Part shown: positions 45,301 through 51,150 of the stretch, in pieces
Layout of the letters: every line of letters starts with the position of its first letter
Position numbering within the stretch: the first letter of the stretch is position 1
Assembly (NCBI RefSeq): GCF_023053635.1
Contig: NC_086179.1
Location: 4,664,001 to 4,728,000, forward strand
DNA length: 64,000 nt
From: Elgaria multicarinata webbii
Taxonomy: Eukaryota; Chordata; Lepidosauria; Squamata; Anguidae
Reading direction: 5' to 3'
The notes under the pieces: model-generated
The model's input: only the letters and a program-made list of their open reading frames with translations
The model's database searches: none
What the model was told of the DNA's origin: nothing
Position numbers and translations under genes: made by a program

Positions 45301-47441
45301 CCAACTCTGCTATTCTATGATTCTATGATCAGCTCCCAGACTGCAATCTAGTATTAGGTACAAAGTTTGGTGCAGGGAGAATAGAGAAACCCAGGGCTCC
45401 ATCTAGACCAAGTTATGCACGGGAGCAACCAAATCCTTAACATGTTTACCATAGTGTGGGCAGCACATTTCATTAGGGTGTACACCCAGGGAATTATTAT
45501 TTTTTAAAGGTGAACATTTATTGAATATTCAGTCATAAGTATCCTAAGGTCCAGCAGAGGCCTTGTGGCTGAGGGGGTGCAGCTCCCAGCACAGAGATTC
45601 CTTTTCGCTATTAGGGTGTGCCTGAGCACCCCAGGCACACACACCCCCTCGTGCATGCCTACGATGTTTACTTGGAACTGAGTTCCACTGTGTTCAATAC
45701 AGCTGACTCCCTTTAAGGGGGCATAGAATTGCAGCCCAACACCCCAATATTTCAGCAGGAGAGATTTACGAACATGCGGTATCTTTTCCATGCAACTGCG
45801 TGACCGGATCATGCCCTTCCCCAAGCAGCGATAAAAACCATCTATGGCCTACTAAACAGGCAAACTCGGGAAATATTTACAGACCCTTCCTATGCTCTTT
45901 TAATTGTATGTATTTGATTGACATTGTATTGTTGTACTAATGTTGTTCCTTGCCTCGATCCAAATAAATAAATAAATTATTATTCCTCTCTGCTATCATC
46001 AGAATTACATCTGGCTTGCCTTCCCTAAGCTGAGGCTGTCCAGATGTGTTGGACTACAACTCCCATAATCTCACAGCCAGCTTCGTGACTTCGTGGACCA
46101 GCCCACGCCAGAACTTTCTGTCGGCCGTCACCACCCCCAGCTCCTGTCACCTCCAGAATATCATCCCTCCATCTCGCCCTTGGTCGGTCCCTCTTCCTTT
46201 TGCCTTCCACTTTCCCTTGCATCAGCCTCTTCTCCAGGGTATCCTGTCTTCTCATTATATGGCCAAAGTACTTCCGTTTTGCCTTTAATACCATTCCCTC
46301 AAGTGAGCAGTCTGGCTTTATTTCCTGGAGTCTGGCCTGGTTTGATCTTCTTGCAGTCCAGGGCACTCTCAGAATTTTCCTCCAACACCACAGTTCAAAA
46401 GCATCTATCTTCCTTCGCTCAGCTTTCCTTATGGTCCAGCTCTCGCAGCCATAGGTTACTACGGGGAATACCATTGCTTTAACTATGCGGACCTTTGTTG
46501 TCAGTGTGGTGTCTCTGCTCTTAACTATTTTATCAAGATTTGTCATTGCTCTCCTCCCAAGAAGTCAACATCTTCTGATTTCCTGGCTGCAGTCAGCGTC
46601 TGCAGTAATCTTTGCGCCCAGAAATACAAAGTCTGTCACTGCCTCCATGTTTTCGCCCTCTGTTTGTCAGTTTTCAATCAAGCTGGTTGCAATTTGGGGG
46701 AAACTGGGCGTCTCAGGTGGCATTGCCCAGCTACAAAATTCTAGAGACCACACTCAGGACTAGCAACATGATAAGGCTAAACCCCAGGGGTAACCTGAGA
46801 GAAAGCGCCCGCTTCTGATCTCCCCTCTTCTTTAGAATCATAGAATCATAGAATAGCAGAGTTGGAAGGGGTCAACAAGACCATCGAGTCCAACCCCCTG
46901 CTCAATGCAGGAATCCACCCTAAAGCAACCCTGACAGATGGTTGTCCAGCTGCCTCTTGATGGCCTCTAGTGTGGGAGAGCCCACAACCTCCCTAGGGAA
47001 CTGATTCCATTGTCATACTGCTCTAACAGTCAGGAAGTTTTTCCTGATGTCCATCTGGAATCTGGCTTCCTTTAACTTGAGCCCGTTATTCCTTGTCCTG
47101 CACTCTGGGAGGATCGAGAAGAGATCCTGGCCCTCCTCTGTGTGACAACCTTTTAAGTATTTGAGGAGTGCTATGTCTCCCCTCAACCTTCTCTTCTCCA
47201 GGCTAAACATGCCCAGTTCTTTCAGTCTCTCTTCATAGGGCTTTGTTTCCAGACCCCTGGTCACCTTCATTGCCCTCCTCTGAACACGCTCCAACTTGTC
47301 TGCGTCCTTCTTGAATGTCCCCCACCCCCTTTCCCCCACCCCCCCTAGCAACACCCCCCAGCCCACCCCCCAACTTCCCCCTTCAAGCCTGGACTCACCA
47401 ATCTCGCCCAGCAAGGAGCCGCTGGCCATAGCCCTCTCCAT
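27192..47441 (-). CDS. ASB13: ASB13 (ankyrin repeat and SOCS box protein 13), complete six-exon coding region
   Basis: Substrate-recognition subunit of an Elongin B/C-Cullin 5-type E3 ubiquitin ligase: ankyrin repeats bind the target and the C-terminal SOCS box recruits Elongin BC and Cul5 (known for the ASB family). Six exons joined on the minus strand total 837 nt, giving 278 residues plus stop, the same length as human ASB13 as I recall it. Each junction has a GT donor, an AG acceptor and matching phase (1,0,1,1,1), and no stop interrupts the frame. Ankyrin consensus pieces recur: [64 protein letters not shown]. The protein ends in a SOCS box ([10 protein letters not shown] ... LIDFLSYN). 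The introns, 2 to 6 kb long, are almost wholly transposon-derived. UTR limits and any alternative exons cannot be seen. Identity is near certain; expression is inferred from intactness. Confidence 0.97.
27484..28405 (-). mobile_element. L2-clade LINE in ASB13 intron 5
   Basis: The minus frame from 28473 to 27697 encodes [60 protein letters not shown] and [20 protein letters not shown]. It is close to the 52440-55437 copy. The tail ATTTATTTATTTTATTACAT is at 27484. About 240 uninterrupted L2 codons. Confidence 0.9.
28595..29193. mobile_element. Mariner-like MITE split by a CR1
   Basis: Ends CCGTATTTCTTCGATTCTAA and CTTACAATCGAAGAAATACGG flanked by TA. Interior CATCTCTAAAAACAGGGTGC and TTCTGTTGGTGGTACTGAAA match the other copies. 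A minus CR1 (28679-29068) is inserted, with TTTAT flanks. Confidence 0.85.
28679..29068 (-). mobile_element. CR1 LINE 3' end nested in the MITE
   Basis: The minus frame reads [20 protein letters not shown] through [12 protein letters not shown], 102 codons, with the ATTCTATG tail at 28679-28695. Confidence 0.9.
29960..31112 (+). mobile_element. L2-clade LINE, RT to 3' end
   Basis: Starts at the RT motif [20 protein letters not shown] and [20 protein letters not shown] (to 30416) and, after a frame change, continues with [20 protein letters not shown] and [20 protein letters not shown] (30601-30873). Ends GTGAATCGCCCAGAGAACTT with a (TAAA)n tail. Confidence 0.9.
31113..31904. other. AT-rich DNA with a 33-bp duplication and MITE pieces
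   Basis: TAATTGGCCATAAGTATTTT occurs twice (about 31357 and 31389). 31590-31660 ends in CCAGTTGAAGACTG, a possible hAT end matching CAGTGGTCTTCAACTG at 27455. 31670-31800 resembles the palindromic GGGCACGTCTACACC-type MITEs. Confidence 0.5.
31905..32507 (+). mobile_element. CR1 LINE 3' portion in ASB13 intron 5
   Basis: Encodes [20 protein letters not shown] and [21 protein letters not shown] one-base frameshift near 32080 breaks RMIRGLETK. It continues to HHLSGML and the ATTCTATG tail. Its 3' end lies about 240 bp from exon 5. Confidence 0.9.
32746..32937 (-). CDS. ASB13: ASB13 coding exon 5 (last ankyrin repeats)
   Basis: 192 nt, encoding [20 protein letters not shown] through KCFEHYE plus the first base of a lysine codon. 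The acceptor is CATCAG just above 32937; the donor is GTGAGT just below 32746. It holds the final ankyrin repeat ([17 protein letters not shown]) and the linker to the SOCS box. It lies between two repeat blocks but no repeat touches the exon. Confidence 0.97.
33112..33245. mobile_element. Palindromic MITE of the CCAGATGT family
   Basis: TTCCCCAACTGGGTGCCCTC at the left and CAATACATCTGGAAAACTCC at the right, with GGAATCCTGGGAGTTGGG between. Confidence 0.7.
33250..33810. mobile_element. MITE with a 270-bp near-perfect palindrome
   Basis: 33537-33808 folds on a centre near 33668: left GCGCATTTGTGCAGGGAGCT, TTTATCCTTTACTTTGCTGA, GGGATCTGCTGTG; right CGCAGCAGATCCC, TCAGCGAAGTAAAGGATAAA, AGCTCCCTGCGCAAATG. 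The region before it (33250-33420) begins GGCTGTCTATACGTCTTC, like the Harbinger-like ends elsewhere here. Confidence 0.7.
34079..34945 (+). mobile_element. Older CR1 subfamily split by a younger CR1
   Basis: The plus strand gives the LWN-like region GTAAATTATGGAACTCACTA through GTTGCTGGGGAACATGGGCG. It is interrupted at 34375-34849 and resumes at CTGGTTGACAGCTGGTTGGC, ending CAGCAGGGCTCCTCTTATAT. TGGGTC flanks the insert on both sides. Confidence 0.88.
34375..34849 (-). mobile_element. CR1 LINE 3' end inserted in the older CR1
   Basis: Minus frame [20 protein letters not shown] through DNHLSGML, 115 codons; ATTCTATG-type tail at 34375-34400. Confidence 0.9.
35075..35430. mobile_element. hAT-type non-autonomous element
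   Basis: Left CGGGGTATCAAACCTC and right GAGGTTCAACACCCCCG form inverted ends. Flanks TGGTCAGA (35067-35074) and TGGCAGGA (35431-35438) are 6 of 8 identical. The interior is purine-rich with no frame. Confidence 0.65.
35597..35731 (-). CDS. ASB13: ASB13 coding exon 4 (ankyrin repeats)
   Basis: 135 nt, phase 1 on both sides. It encodes the rest of a split glycine, then [18 protein letters not shown] through DCVKILLNA. An acceptor TTTTTTTAAG precedes position 35731 and a donor GTGTGG follows 35597. The piece contains ankyrin consensus [14 protein letters not shown]. Compared with human ([18 protein letters not shown]) it differs at a few residues only. Confidence 0.97.
35740..36200. other. Intronic purine-rich DNA
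   Basis: The GA-rich run 35935-36180 contains repeated GAGAGAGAAAGA and GAGGCTAGAGGCTGGGAGTG units (diverged, about 120-bp spacing). No gene. Confidence 0.55.
36201..37125 (-). mobile_element. CR1 LINE interrupted by an L2
   Basis: The CR1 tail starts at 36201 (AATCATAGAATAGCAGAGTT). The body runs to about 36542, is broken by a plus-strand L2 3' end, and resumes at 36896 (CTTCTCTTCTCCAGGCTAAA) to about 37125 ([14 protein letters not shown] region). Confidence 0.9.
36541..36895 (+). mobile_element. L2-clade LINE 3' end nested in CR1
   Basis: GGAGGGCTTTCTCCCCTGTG through GTGAACCGCCCAGAGAGCTT, GGGCGGTATAGAAATG and (AAAT)n. L2 activity here postdates this CR1 copy. Confidence 0.92.
37126..37705. 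mobile_element. Large MITE with a nested GC-rich palindromic MITE
   Basis: The outer element shares GGCTGCTGGGATACTAGTGG, GAGGACTGAGAAGGGAG and ATCGTGTTGTCTGAATG with 49254-49725. The inner element (37487-37672) runs AGGGGTGTGCTCCGCTCCG to AGGAGGTGCACAACCCTAA, is palindromic and CpG-rich (GATTCGAAGCGGAGC, GGTTCCGAAGCGGTTCGGG), and has ATTATTA-like flanks. Confidence 0.65.
37706..38585. other. Unassigned; part may be an old LINE
   Basis: ACAGGGCCTTTTTTGTAACA and ATTCCGGAACCCCTTCCCTC (38003-38055) resemble the LINE ORF2 LWN-L-P region. The frames on either strand are not supported as genes. Confidence 0.45.
38586..38815 (+). mobile_element. Old CR1 RT scrap and LINE tail
   Basis: The frame near 38600 reads [20 protein letters not shown], keeping the ADD catalytic motif of CR1-type RT. 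38740-38815 (CCGCTCCGAAATTCTGAATG ... AAATAAATAAA) is a separate LINE-like tail. Confidence 0.6.
38940..39005 (-). mobile_element. L2 tail fragment
   Basis: TTTATTTATTAAATTTATAT then CCCGCTCCATAGCCGAAGC. Confidence 0.65.
39349..39530. mobile_element. Mariner-like MITE, intact copy in ASB13 intron 3
   Basis: Ends CCGTATTTCTTCGATTCTAA and CTTAGAATCGAAGAAATACAG with TA on both sides, about 180 bp; the interior matches 28595, 43546 and 63308. Confidence 0.85.
39540..39746 (-). mobile_element. tRNA-derived SINE
   Basis: The minus strand has CAGTGTGGTGTAGTGGTTGG (box A region), CTAGTTCTCACTTGG and CTCACAGGGTTGTTGTTGTG; same family as 16306. Confidence 0.8.
39973..40123 (-). CDS. ASB13: ASB13 coding exon 3 (central ankyrin repeats)
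   Basis: 151 nt encoding [20 protein letters not shown] through SPLHEACMN plus one base. This is the most conserved part of the protein, with the ASB13-specific [12 protein letters not shown] and [14 protein letters not shown] stretches. The donor is GTAAGC from 39972. The acceptor CAG at 40126-40124 is preceded by only about 14 nt of non-repeat intron; beyond that (40139 upward) the sequence is the 3' tail of a CR1 LINE in the same orientation, so the pyrimidine-rich tract lies in CR1 sequence. Confidence 0.97.
40139..40985 (-). mobile_element. CR1 LINE in ASB13 intron 2, abutting exon 3
   Basis: The minus frame (40996 to 40217) encodes [60 protein letters not shown] and [20 protein letters not shown] through DNHLSGML without a break: 259 codons, the longest CR1 frame here. 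The 3' tail (TATTCTATGATTCTA) ends 15 nt upstream of ASB13 exon 3. Confidence 0.93.
40997..41386. other. Intron 2 DNA with a possible MIR-like scrap
   Basis: GTTATCTCCATATTACAGAT at about 41108 resembles the MIR core region on the minus strand. A GT/AC-rich stretch at 41361-41386 adjoins the exon 2 donor. Confidence 0.4.
41387..41574 (-). CDS. ASB13: ASB13 coding exon 2 (first ankyrin repeats)
   Basis: 188 nt. It completes the split glycine and then encodes [16 protein letters not shown] through LLAAGAQ, i.e. 62 residues covering the first ankyrin repeat and most of the second. The acceptor is CAG at 41577-41575. The donor is GTGTGT, at 41386 downward, a weak match to the GTRAGT consensus that lies inside a GT-rich stretch (about 41350-41386). 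Differences from human are conservative (for example IKSGACVN against IESGACVN). Exon end and phase 0 agree with exon 3 beginning at VDARNIDG. Confidence 0.96.
41575..42182. other. Intron 1 DNA with MITE remnants
   Basis: 41697-41757 has a half of the TGGACTACAACGCCCATAAT palindrome family. 41986-42113 is a palindrome-like pair (CAATCTTGTGCATGTTTAGA and TCTAAACGTGCATAGGATTG). Confidence 0.5.
42183..42510. mobile_element. Palindromic hAT-type MITE, copy 2
   Basis: TAGGGTGACCATATGAAAAG to TTTTCATAGGGTCACCCTA, with 8-bp flanks CTTTTGAG (42175-42182) and CTGTTGAG (42511-42518), one mismatch. It carries an internal second inverted pair (AGCTGCAGGACCTATACTGC region). Confidence 0.87.
42711..43016 (+). 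mobile_element. Older CR1 subfamily 3' end
   Basis: GATGCAGTGATGGCCACCAA, CCAGTTGCTGGGGAACATGG and CTGATCCAGCACCGCTTCTA. A (GA)n run at 42627-42651 lies upstream. Confidence 0.8.
43127..43540. mobile_element. L2 3' end (plus) inserted into a minus L2 tail
   Basis: 43136-43170 (GCATTTTTATACTGCCCAAT, AGCCAAAGCT) and 43439-43540 (CAGCTCCCTGGGCGATTCAC) are the split minus copy. 43172-43438 is a plus L2 3' end with GTGAACCGCCCAGAGAGCTT and (TAAA)n. Confidence 0.8.
43546..43732. mobile_element. Mariner-like MITE copy
   Basis: CCGTATTTCTTCGATTCTAA to CATCTTAGAATCAAAGAAAT; same family as 39349, in the opposite orientation. Confidence 0.85.
43733..44037. other. No recognised feature
   Basis: AT-rich intronic DNA with a small duplication of TTATATTGCTTAATTACTT. 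Confidence 0.5.
44046..44373. mobile_element. Palindromic hAT-type MITE, copy 3, exact 8-bp duplication
   Basis: TAAGGTGACCATATGGAAAG to CATATAGTCACCCTA. Flanks TATACATG (44038-44045) and TATACATG (44374-44381) are identical. Confidence 0.92.
44374..44992. other. No recognised gene
   Basis: Intronic DNA. 44815-44880 includes a copy of the AAGTCCCACTTTGCTCAGTG motif that recurs in the window. Confidence 0.5.
44993..45330 (+). mobile_element. CR1 LINE 3' end
   Basis: Plus frame [20 protein letters not shown] through THLSGML, then the ATTCTATG tail. Confidence 0.9.
45331..46085. other. Intronic DNA with LINE-tail and MITE scraps
   Basis: 45895-45981 (TGTTGTTCCTTGCCTCGATC, AAATAAATAAAT) matches the end of the old L2 at 62600. 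46025-46085 is half of the TTGGACTACAACTCCCATAA palindrome family. 45660-45735 carries the recurrent ACTGAGTTCCACTGTG motif. Confidence 0.55.
46086..46700 (-). mobile_element. RTE/BovB LINE fragment in ASB13 intron 1
   Basis: The minus frame reads [80 protein letters not shown] and [12 protein letters not shown], uninterrupted for about 170 codons. Very like 13206-13960 but extending further at the C-terminus. Confidence 0.92.
46834..47318 (-). mobile_element. CR1 LINE 3' end near ASB13 exon 1
   Basis: Minus frame [40 protein letters not shown] and KNFLTVRAV. It ends about 75 bp downstream of the exon 1 donor. Confidence 0.9.
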
Positions 47442-47760
47442 AGCTTACCCAGCCCAAACTACAAGTCCCAGGAGCCCCCCCCTTCCGCCGCCGGCGCACG
47501 GAGAGGCGGCGCGCTTCGCAGGCCTTCGCCACGCGCCGCGGGGCCTGTTGTTGTTGTTGTTGGATGCCGGTGATCCAGGGACTTGGGGAGCCGGACGCGA
47601 AAGGGCAGGGCGTCGTCGCAAAGGCCGCTGGGAGTTGGAGTTCTTTCCGCCGTCTGTGGGCCGCCGGTGTTATGCAATGCTGCGGAGGCGGCGGCTGCAA
47701 AGAGGAGGGAGGGGAGCCAGAGTCAGAACGCAGCGCGTCTCCCTGGGAGGAGGAAGCCAG
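47320..47760 (-). promoter_or_regulatory. ASB13: CpG-rich promoter region of ASB13
   Basis: The stretch is strongly GC-rich with dense CpG (for example GCCGCCGGCGCACGG and CGCGCCGCGGGGCC near 47485-47545), unlike the AT-rich, CpG-poor surroundings. It covers exon 1 and the DNA just upstream of its start codon, the usual layout of a CpG-island promoter. A GTT/CAA triplet run sits at about 47546-47562. No TATA box is evident. The exact transcription start cannot be fixed from sequence. Confidence 0.7.
47399..47441 (-). CDS. ASB13: ASB13 coding exon 1
   Basis: Encodes [14 protein letters not shown] plus the first base of a glycine codon, followed by the donor GTGAGT at 47398-47393. The length of 14 codons plus one base equals that of the human exon as I recall it, and the end (GEI-G) corresponds to human GDV-G. 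I chose the ATG at 47441 because it gives exactly the family length. A second in-frame ATG follows four codons later, at 47429, and could also be used. The exon lies at the edge of a CpG-rich region, as expected of a first exon. Confidence 0.93.
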
Positions 47761-47799
47761 TGGTTCTGCCTTTCTTTCTCTTGCAAACATTTTCCTTCC

Positions 47800-47989
47800 T
47801 TCCTACACATTTTCTCTCTCAGCCTCAGTCTCTCCTTTCCCACATCCATCCTTCCATCTCCTTCCTTCCTTCCTTCCTTCCTTCCTTCCAACACATTGTC
47901 TCTCTTAGCCTTACAGTCTGTCTGGCTGAGTTCGGACAACCGTTGATTAATGTGTCGTCCGAACTCGGCCTCTGCCTTTGCCACATCCA

Positions 47990-48025
<36 letters not shown>

Positions 48026-48029
48026 CGTA
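47800..48029. repeat. (TTCC)n and (TC)n simple repeats with a small palindromic MITE
   Basis: TTCC units at 47858-47889 and CT units at 47993-48023. Between them 47922-47969 folds on itself (TGGCTGAGTTCGGACAACCG and TGTCGTCCGAACTCGGCC). Confidence 0.85.
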
Positions 48030-48306
48030 GGGAGACCTAAGGTTTATCCCAGGATCACCCTGGGGGTGTCAAACCTGTTCATCTAAGACCGTAGCTAGTC
48101 CTAAGGTTTATCCCAGGATCACCCTGGGGGGTCAAACTTGTTCATCTAAGGTCATAGCTAGACCTAAGTTTTATCCCAGGATGGTCCTGGGGTCAAACCT
48201 GTTCATCTAAGGGCCTAGCTAGATCTAAGGTTTATCCCAGGATCGACCTGGGGTCAAACCTGTTCATCTAAGGCCGTAGCTAGACCTAAGGTTTATCCCA
48301 GGATGG
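48030..48306. repeat. 62-bp tandem array made from one half of a MITE
   Basis: AAGGTTTATCCCAGG starts at 48039, 48103, 48166 (one change), 48227 and 48288 (spacing 64, 63, 61, 61). Each unit also has GGTCAAACCTGTTCATCTAA and GTAGCTAGACC, which are the left half of the MITE at 49726, 56681 and 62177. Confidence 0.9.
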
Positions 48307-48662
48307 TTGGAGTTGGAAGGGGCCTACAAGGCCAACCCCCTGCTCAATGCAGGAATCCACCCTAAAGCATCCCTGACAGATGGTTGTCCAGCTGCCTCTT
48401 GAAGGCCTCTAGTGTGGGAGAGCCCACCACCTCCCTAGGTAACTGATTCCATTGTCGTACTGCTCTAACAGTCAGGAAGTTTTTCCTGATGTCCAGCTGG
48501 AATCGGGCTTCCTGTAACTTGAGCCCGTTATAACATGTCCTGCACTCTGGGAGGATCGAGAAGAGATCTTGGTCCTCCTCTGTGTGACATGTCTCCCCTC
48601 CATCTTCTCTTCTCCAGGCTAAACCTGCCCAGTTCTTTCAGTCTCTCTTCATAGGGCTTTGT
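48307..48662 (-). mobile_element. CR1 LINE 3' end
   Basis: GGAGTTGGAAGGGGCCTACA to CTCTTCATAGGGCTTTG on the plus strand, i.e. a minus CR1. The tail is lost at its junction with the tandem array. Confidence 0.88.
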
Positions 48663-48890
48663 TTCAGTTCAGTTGTCACAGGGAGATAGAGCTGTGTGTC
48701 ATCAGCGTATTGATGGCATTTAGCTCCAAATCCCCTAATGACGGCTCCCAACAGCTTCATATAGATGTTAAATAACATTGGGGACAAGATGGTGCCCTGT
48801 GGCACTCCATAGCTCAATTGCCAAGGAGCTAAGGAGGTGTTGAGTGCTGTCAAGAGAGTAGCCAACACAGAGCCACTAAAAAACAAAAGG
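48663..48890 (-). mobile_element. L2 reverse transcriptase fragment
   Basis: The minus frame encodes FFSGSVLATLLTALNTSLAP, YGVPQGTILSPMLFNIYMKL and [17 protein letters not shown], with the RT catalytic YADD. Confidence 0.88.
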
Positions 48891-49253
48891 AGATTATGGC
48901 TGGCATGTTCAGAGGAACCCTGAAGTTTGCAGAACTACAAAAAACAGGGAGAGAGTGCGGACTTTCTGTGGTCATGTGATGTTTTGTTGGGGGAAAACAT
49001 GTTTATGTGGTTGCATGCGGTTCAAAGGAATATGAAATGTTTGCACGCGGCTGATTTGGGCTGGGAGACAGCCTAACGTGGCAGCTGAACTAAGTCTAAC
49101 AAGGCAGTTACTGTGATCTGATGTTTGATCGGGGATATTTTTGGCTGGAAAACTAGATCTGCTATTGGCAAAAAGTGACCATTATGATGATGATGATGGT
49201 TGGCTGGGTGCAGCATTTTAAGGCACTGCTTAACAACCCTAAGATTCGAATTA
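48891..49253. other. No recognised feature
   Basis: Spacer with a short (ATG)n run at 49179-49198. Confidence 0.5.
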
Positions 49254-49725
49254 CACTTGGGCTCAGTTCAGACGACACAATAACCACTTGCAGTTTTAGT
49301 CGTCAACTGTTAGTTGAGCAGTCAACCGTTGGTATTTGTGTTGCCTGTTGGGTAAAAACCACGCCACAGTTGACTTTTTCGTCAAAAAAACCCCACTGGA
49401 GAAACACAACCGGCTGCAGACTTGACTAGCTGCACAACTGGTGGTTACTGTGTTGTCTGAATTGAGCCAGTTCAGTTATTACTATTTTGCAGGGTTGAGT
49501 TGACTATCTCGGCTGGCTACAGAGTTCCCAGCCAAAAGTGGCCAAAACCGCTCCGGCAGCTCTGCTACACCTGGCACAATTTGCAGAGGCTGCTGGGATA
49601 GCACCGGGAGGACTGAGGGAGGGAGGGGGCGGGCGCTGTGTCAGTCAAATGCCAGGTTGACTATTAGTCCACTCAATGCCAGCCCCATCCAACCACGGTT
49701 GTGTTGGAACAAATAACCAACTGAG
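49254..49725. mobile_element. MITE of the TCAGACGACACAATAACC family
   Basis: GCTCAGTTCAGACGACACAA at the left and TGTGTTGTCTGAATTGAGCC at 49448-49468 form inverted ends of an inner palindrome. The sequence to 49725 (GGCTGCTGGGATAGCACCGG, GAGGACTGAGGGAGGGAG) matches 37126-37480. Confidence 0.7.
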
Positions 49726-49865
49726 GCCGTAGCTAGACTTAAGGTTTATCCCAGGGTTGTCCTGGGGTCAAACCTGTTCATCTAAGTGCCACACAGGGCA
49801 TCCAGTGCTCAGGCAGGGATGAACCCGGGATGCTCCTGGGATAAACCTTAGGTCTAGCTACGGCC
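49726..49865. mobile_element. 140-bp palindromic MITE (GGCCGTAGCTAGAC family)
   Basis: Ends GGCCGTAGCTAGACTTAAGG and CCTTAGGTCTAGCTACGGCC. Flanked by TGA on both sides, weakly suggesting a 3-bp duplication. Other copies: 51151-52113 (split), 56681-56825, 62176-62318, 63876-64000. Confidence 0.85.
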
Positions 49866-49885
49866 TGAATTGACTGTTCCCCCCA

Positions 49886-49988
49886 ACATTGGCTGAATTT
49901 GGATGATGCACTAATCAACCAGAGGGCGGGTGGAATAGGAACAGAATGGGAAACAACCGTTGATTAGTGTGTCGTCCAAACTCAGCCA
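49886..49988. mobile_element. Short palindromic MITE
   Basis: TGGCTGAATTTGGATGATGC to GTGTGTCGTCCAAACTCAGC, with related halves at 47922-47969. Confidence 0.7.
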
Positions 49989-49998
49989 TTGGCTAGAA

Positions 49999-50912
49999 CA
50001 GTGGTTCCCAATTGGTGGTCCGTGGACCCCAGGGGGTCCGCGTAACCCACCCAGGGGGTCCGTAGCACCATTCACATATTAGCTCTGCAAGGTCCGCATT
50101 TTAATAAAAGAAAATACGCCATCTCCCGTGCTCCGTTTGCTTCGACGGTGACGTCATGCGCGAAAGCACCTGCGTGATTTAGTGGCTAGCTTCAGAGATT
50201 ACTTCCCTGCACCTAATCCTGAAAACTCATGGAGAAGGAATCCTTTTGAATGTAGTGATGTACAACTAACAACTCTATCTGCGGAAGAGCAAGATGCACT
50301 TGTTGCCGTGACTTGTGATGGTTCACTAAAATCATTTTTCAAAGAATATAGACTGGACCGGTTCTGGGTGAAGGTTTTTCCTGATTATAAGAAGTTAGGT
50401 GAAAAAGCTTGGAAACATCTAGTTCCCTTTTGTTCCACATATCTTTGTGAACAAACATTTTCGACATTTTGTTACATGAAGAACAAATATAGAAATCGGC
50501 TCGATGTTGATCCGGATTTGAGAGTAAAAGTAGGAAATATTGAACCGGATGTGTCAGGGATTGTTCGGGACAAAAAGAGGCATGATTTCTCCCATCACAT
50601 TTAGGTTTAGTAGCTGCTAGACAAGTCATAATTTGTTAAACTGTAAACTAGACGTTAGTAAAATTAAATTCGTCTTTATGTTCCTAACTAAATCATTGTC
50701 ATTTCCCCGTGGTAATATCACAAATTTTATGGTCTGTTTTTTAGTATCCCTAAAATCCTTTGCTTATTAGGGGCTACCTCTTATTCTCTCCAAAAAATTG
50801 CTCCGCACAGGTAACTACCATAGAGATAACAATTTTTTCAAAAGTAGGGGGTCCATGGCTTGGCATTTGAAAAACAAGGGGTCCGCAGTACTTAGCTAAT
50901 TGGGAACCACTG
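49999..50912 (+). mobile_element. hAT transposon remnant with transposase C-terminus
   Basis: Inverted ends CAGTGGTTCCCAATTGG and CTAATTGGGAACCACTG. Flanks GGCTAGAA (49991-49998) and GACTAGAA (50913-50920) are an 8-bp duplication with one mismatch. Both ends carry GGGGTCCG-type subterminal repeats. It holds a transposase frame at 50182-50604. Confidence 0.92.
50182..50604 (+). pseudogene. hAT transposase C-terminal fragment (ZBED5/FAM200-like)
   Basis: 140 residues. FRDYFPAPNPENSWRRNPFE then FWVKVFPDYKKLGEKAWKHL, VPFCSTYLCEQTFSTFCYMK and NKYRNRLDVDPDLRVKVGNI form the hAT dimerisation region typical of ZBED5/SCAND3-like transposases (family knowledge). The DNA-binding BED finger and most of the RNase H-like catalytic core are absent from the 914-bp element, so it is an internally deleted copy that cannot encode a full transposase. 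The frame is intact. Confidence 0.85.
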
Positions 50913-51150
50913 GACTAGAATGTTGTCCAAACACAGCCATTTTTTAAAAAATGAGGGGGGGCACGAAGCTGATTGGAGAAGTGGCAACTGGGGAGGGGTA
51001 GTTAACACTTTCCCTTCAGGTTGTTTTTGCAATCAAAATACACCCAACTACATGAGAACCCTGTTTCCCACAGCTGACTGGGGAATGCTTGAAATTACAG
51101 GACTTTTTTCAGCCTAAACGTGTGTAAGATTGCACCCTTTAGTGTATTTT

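Noticed and set aside
47296-48086. 216-, 167- and 131-codon frames on both strands around ASB13 exon 1
   Set aside because: Open because of GC-rich promoter and TTCC/TC simple repeats; only the 43-nt ASB13 exon 1 in this area has homology.
48030-48306. CRISPR-like array
   Set aside because: Units are contiguous 62-bp tandem repeats without distinct spacers, and the DNA is vertebrate.
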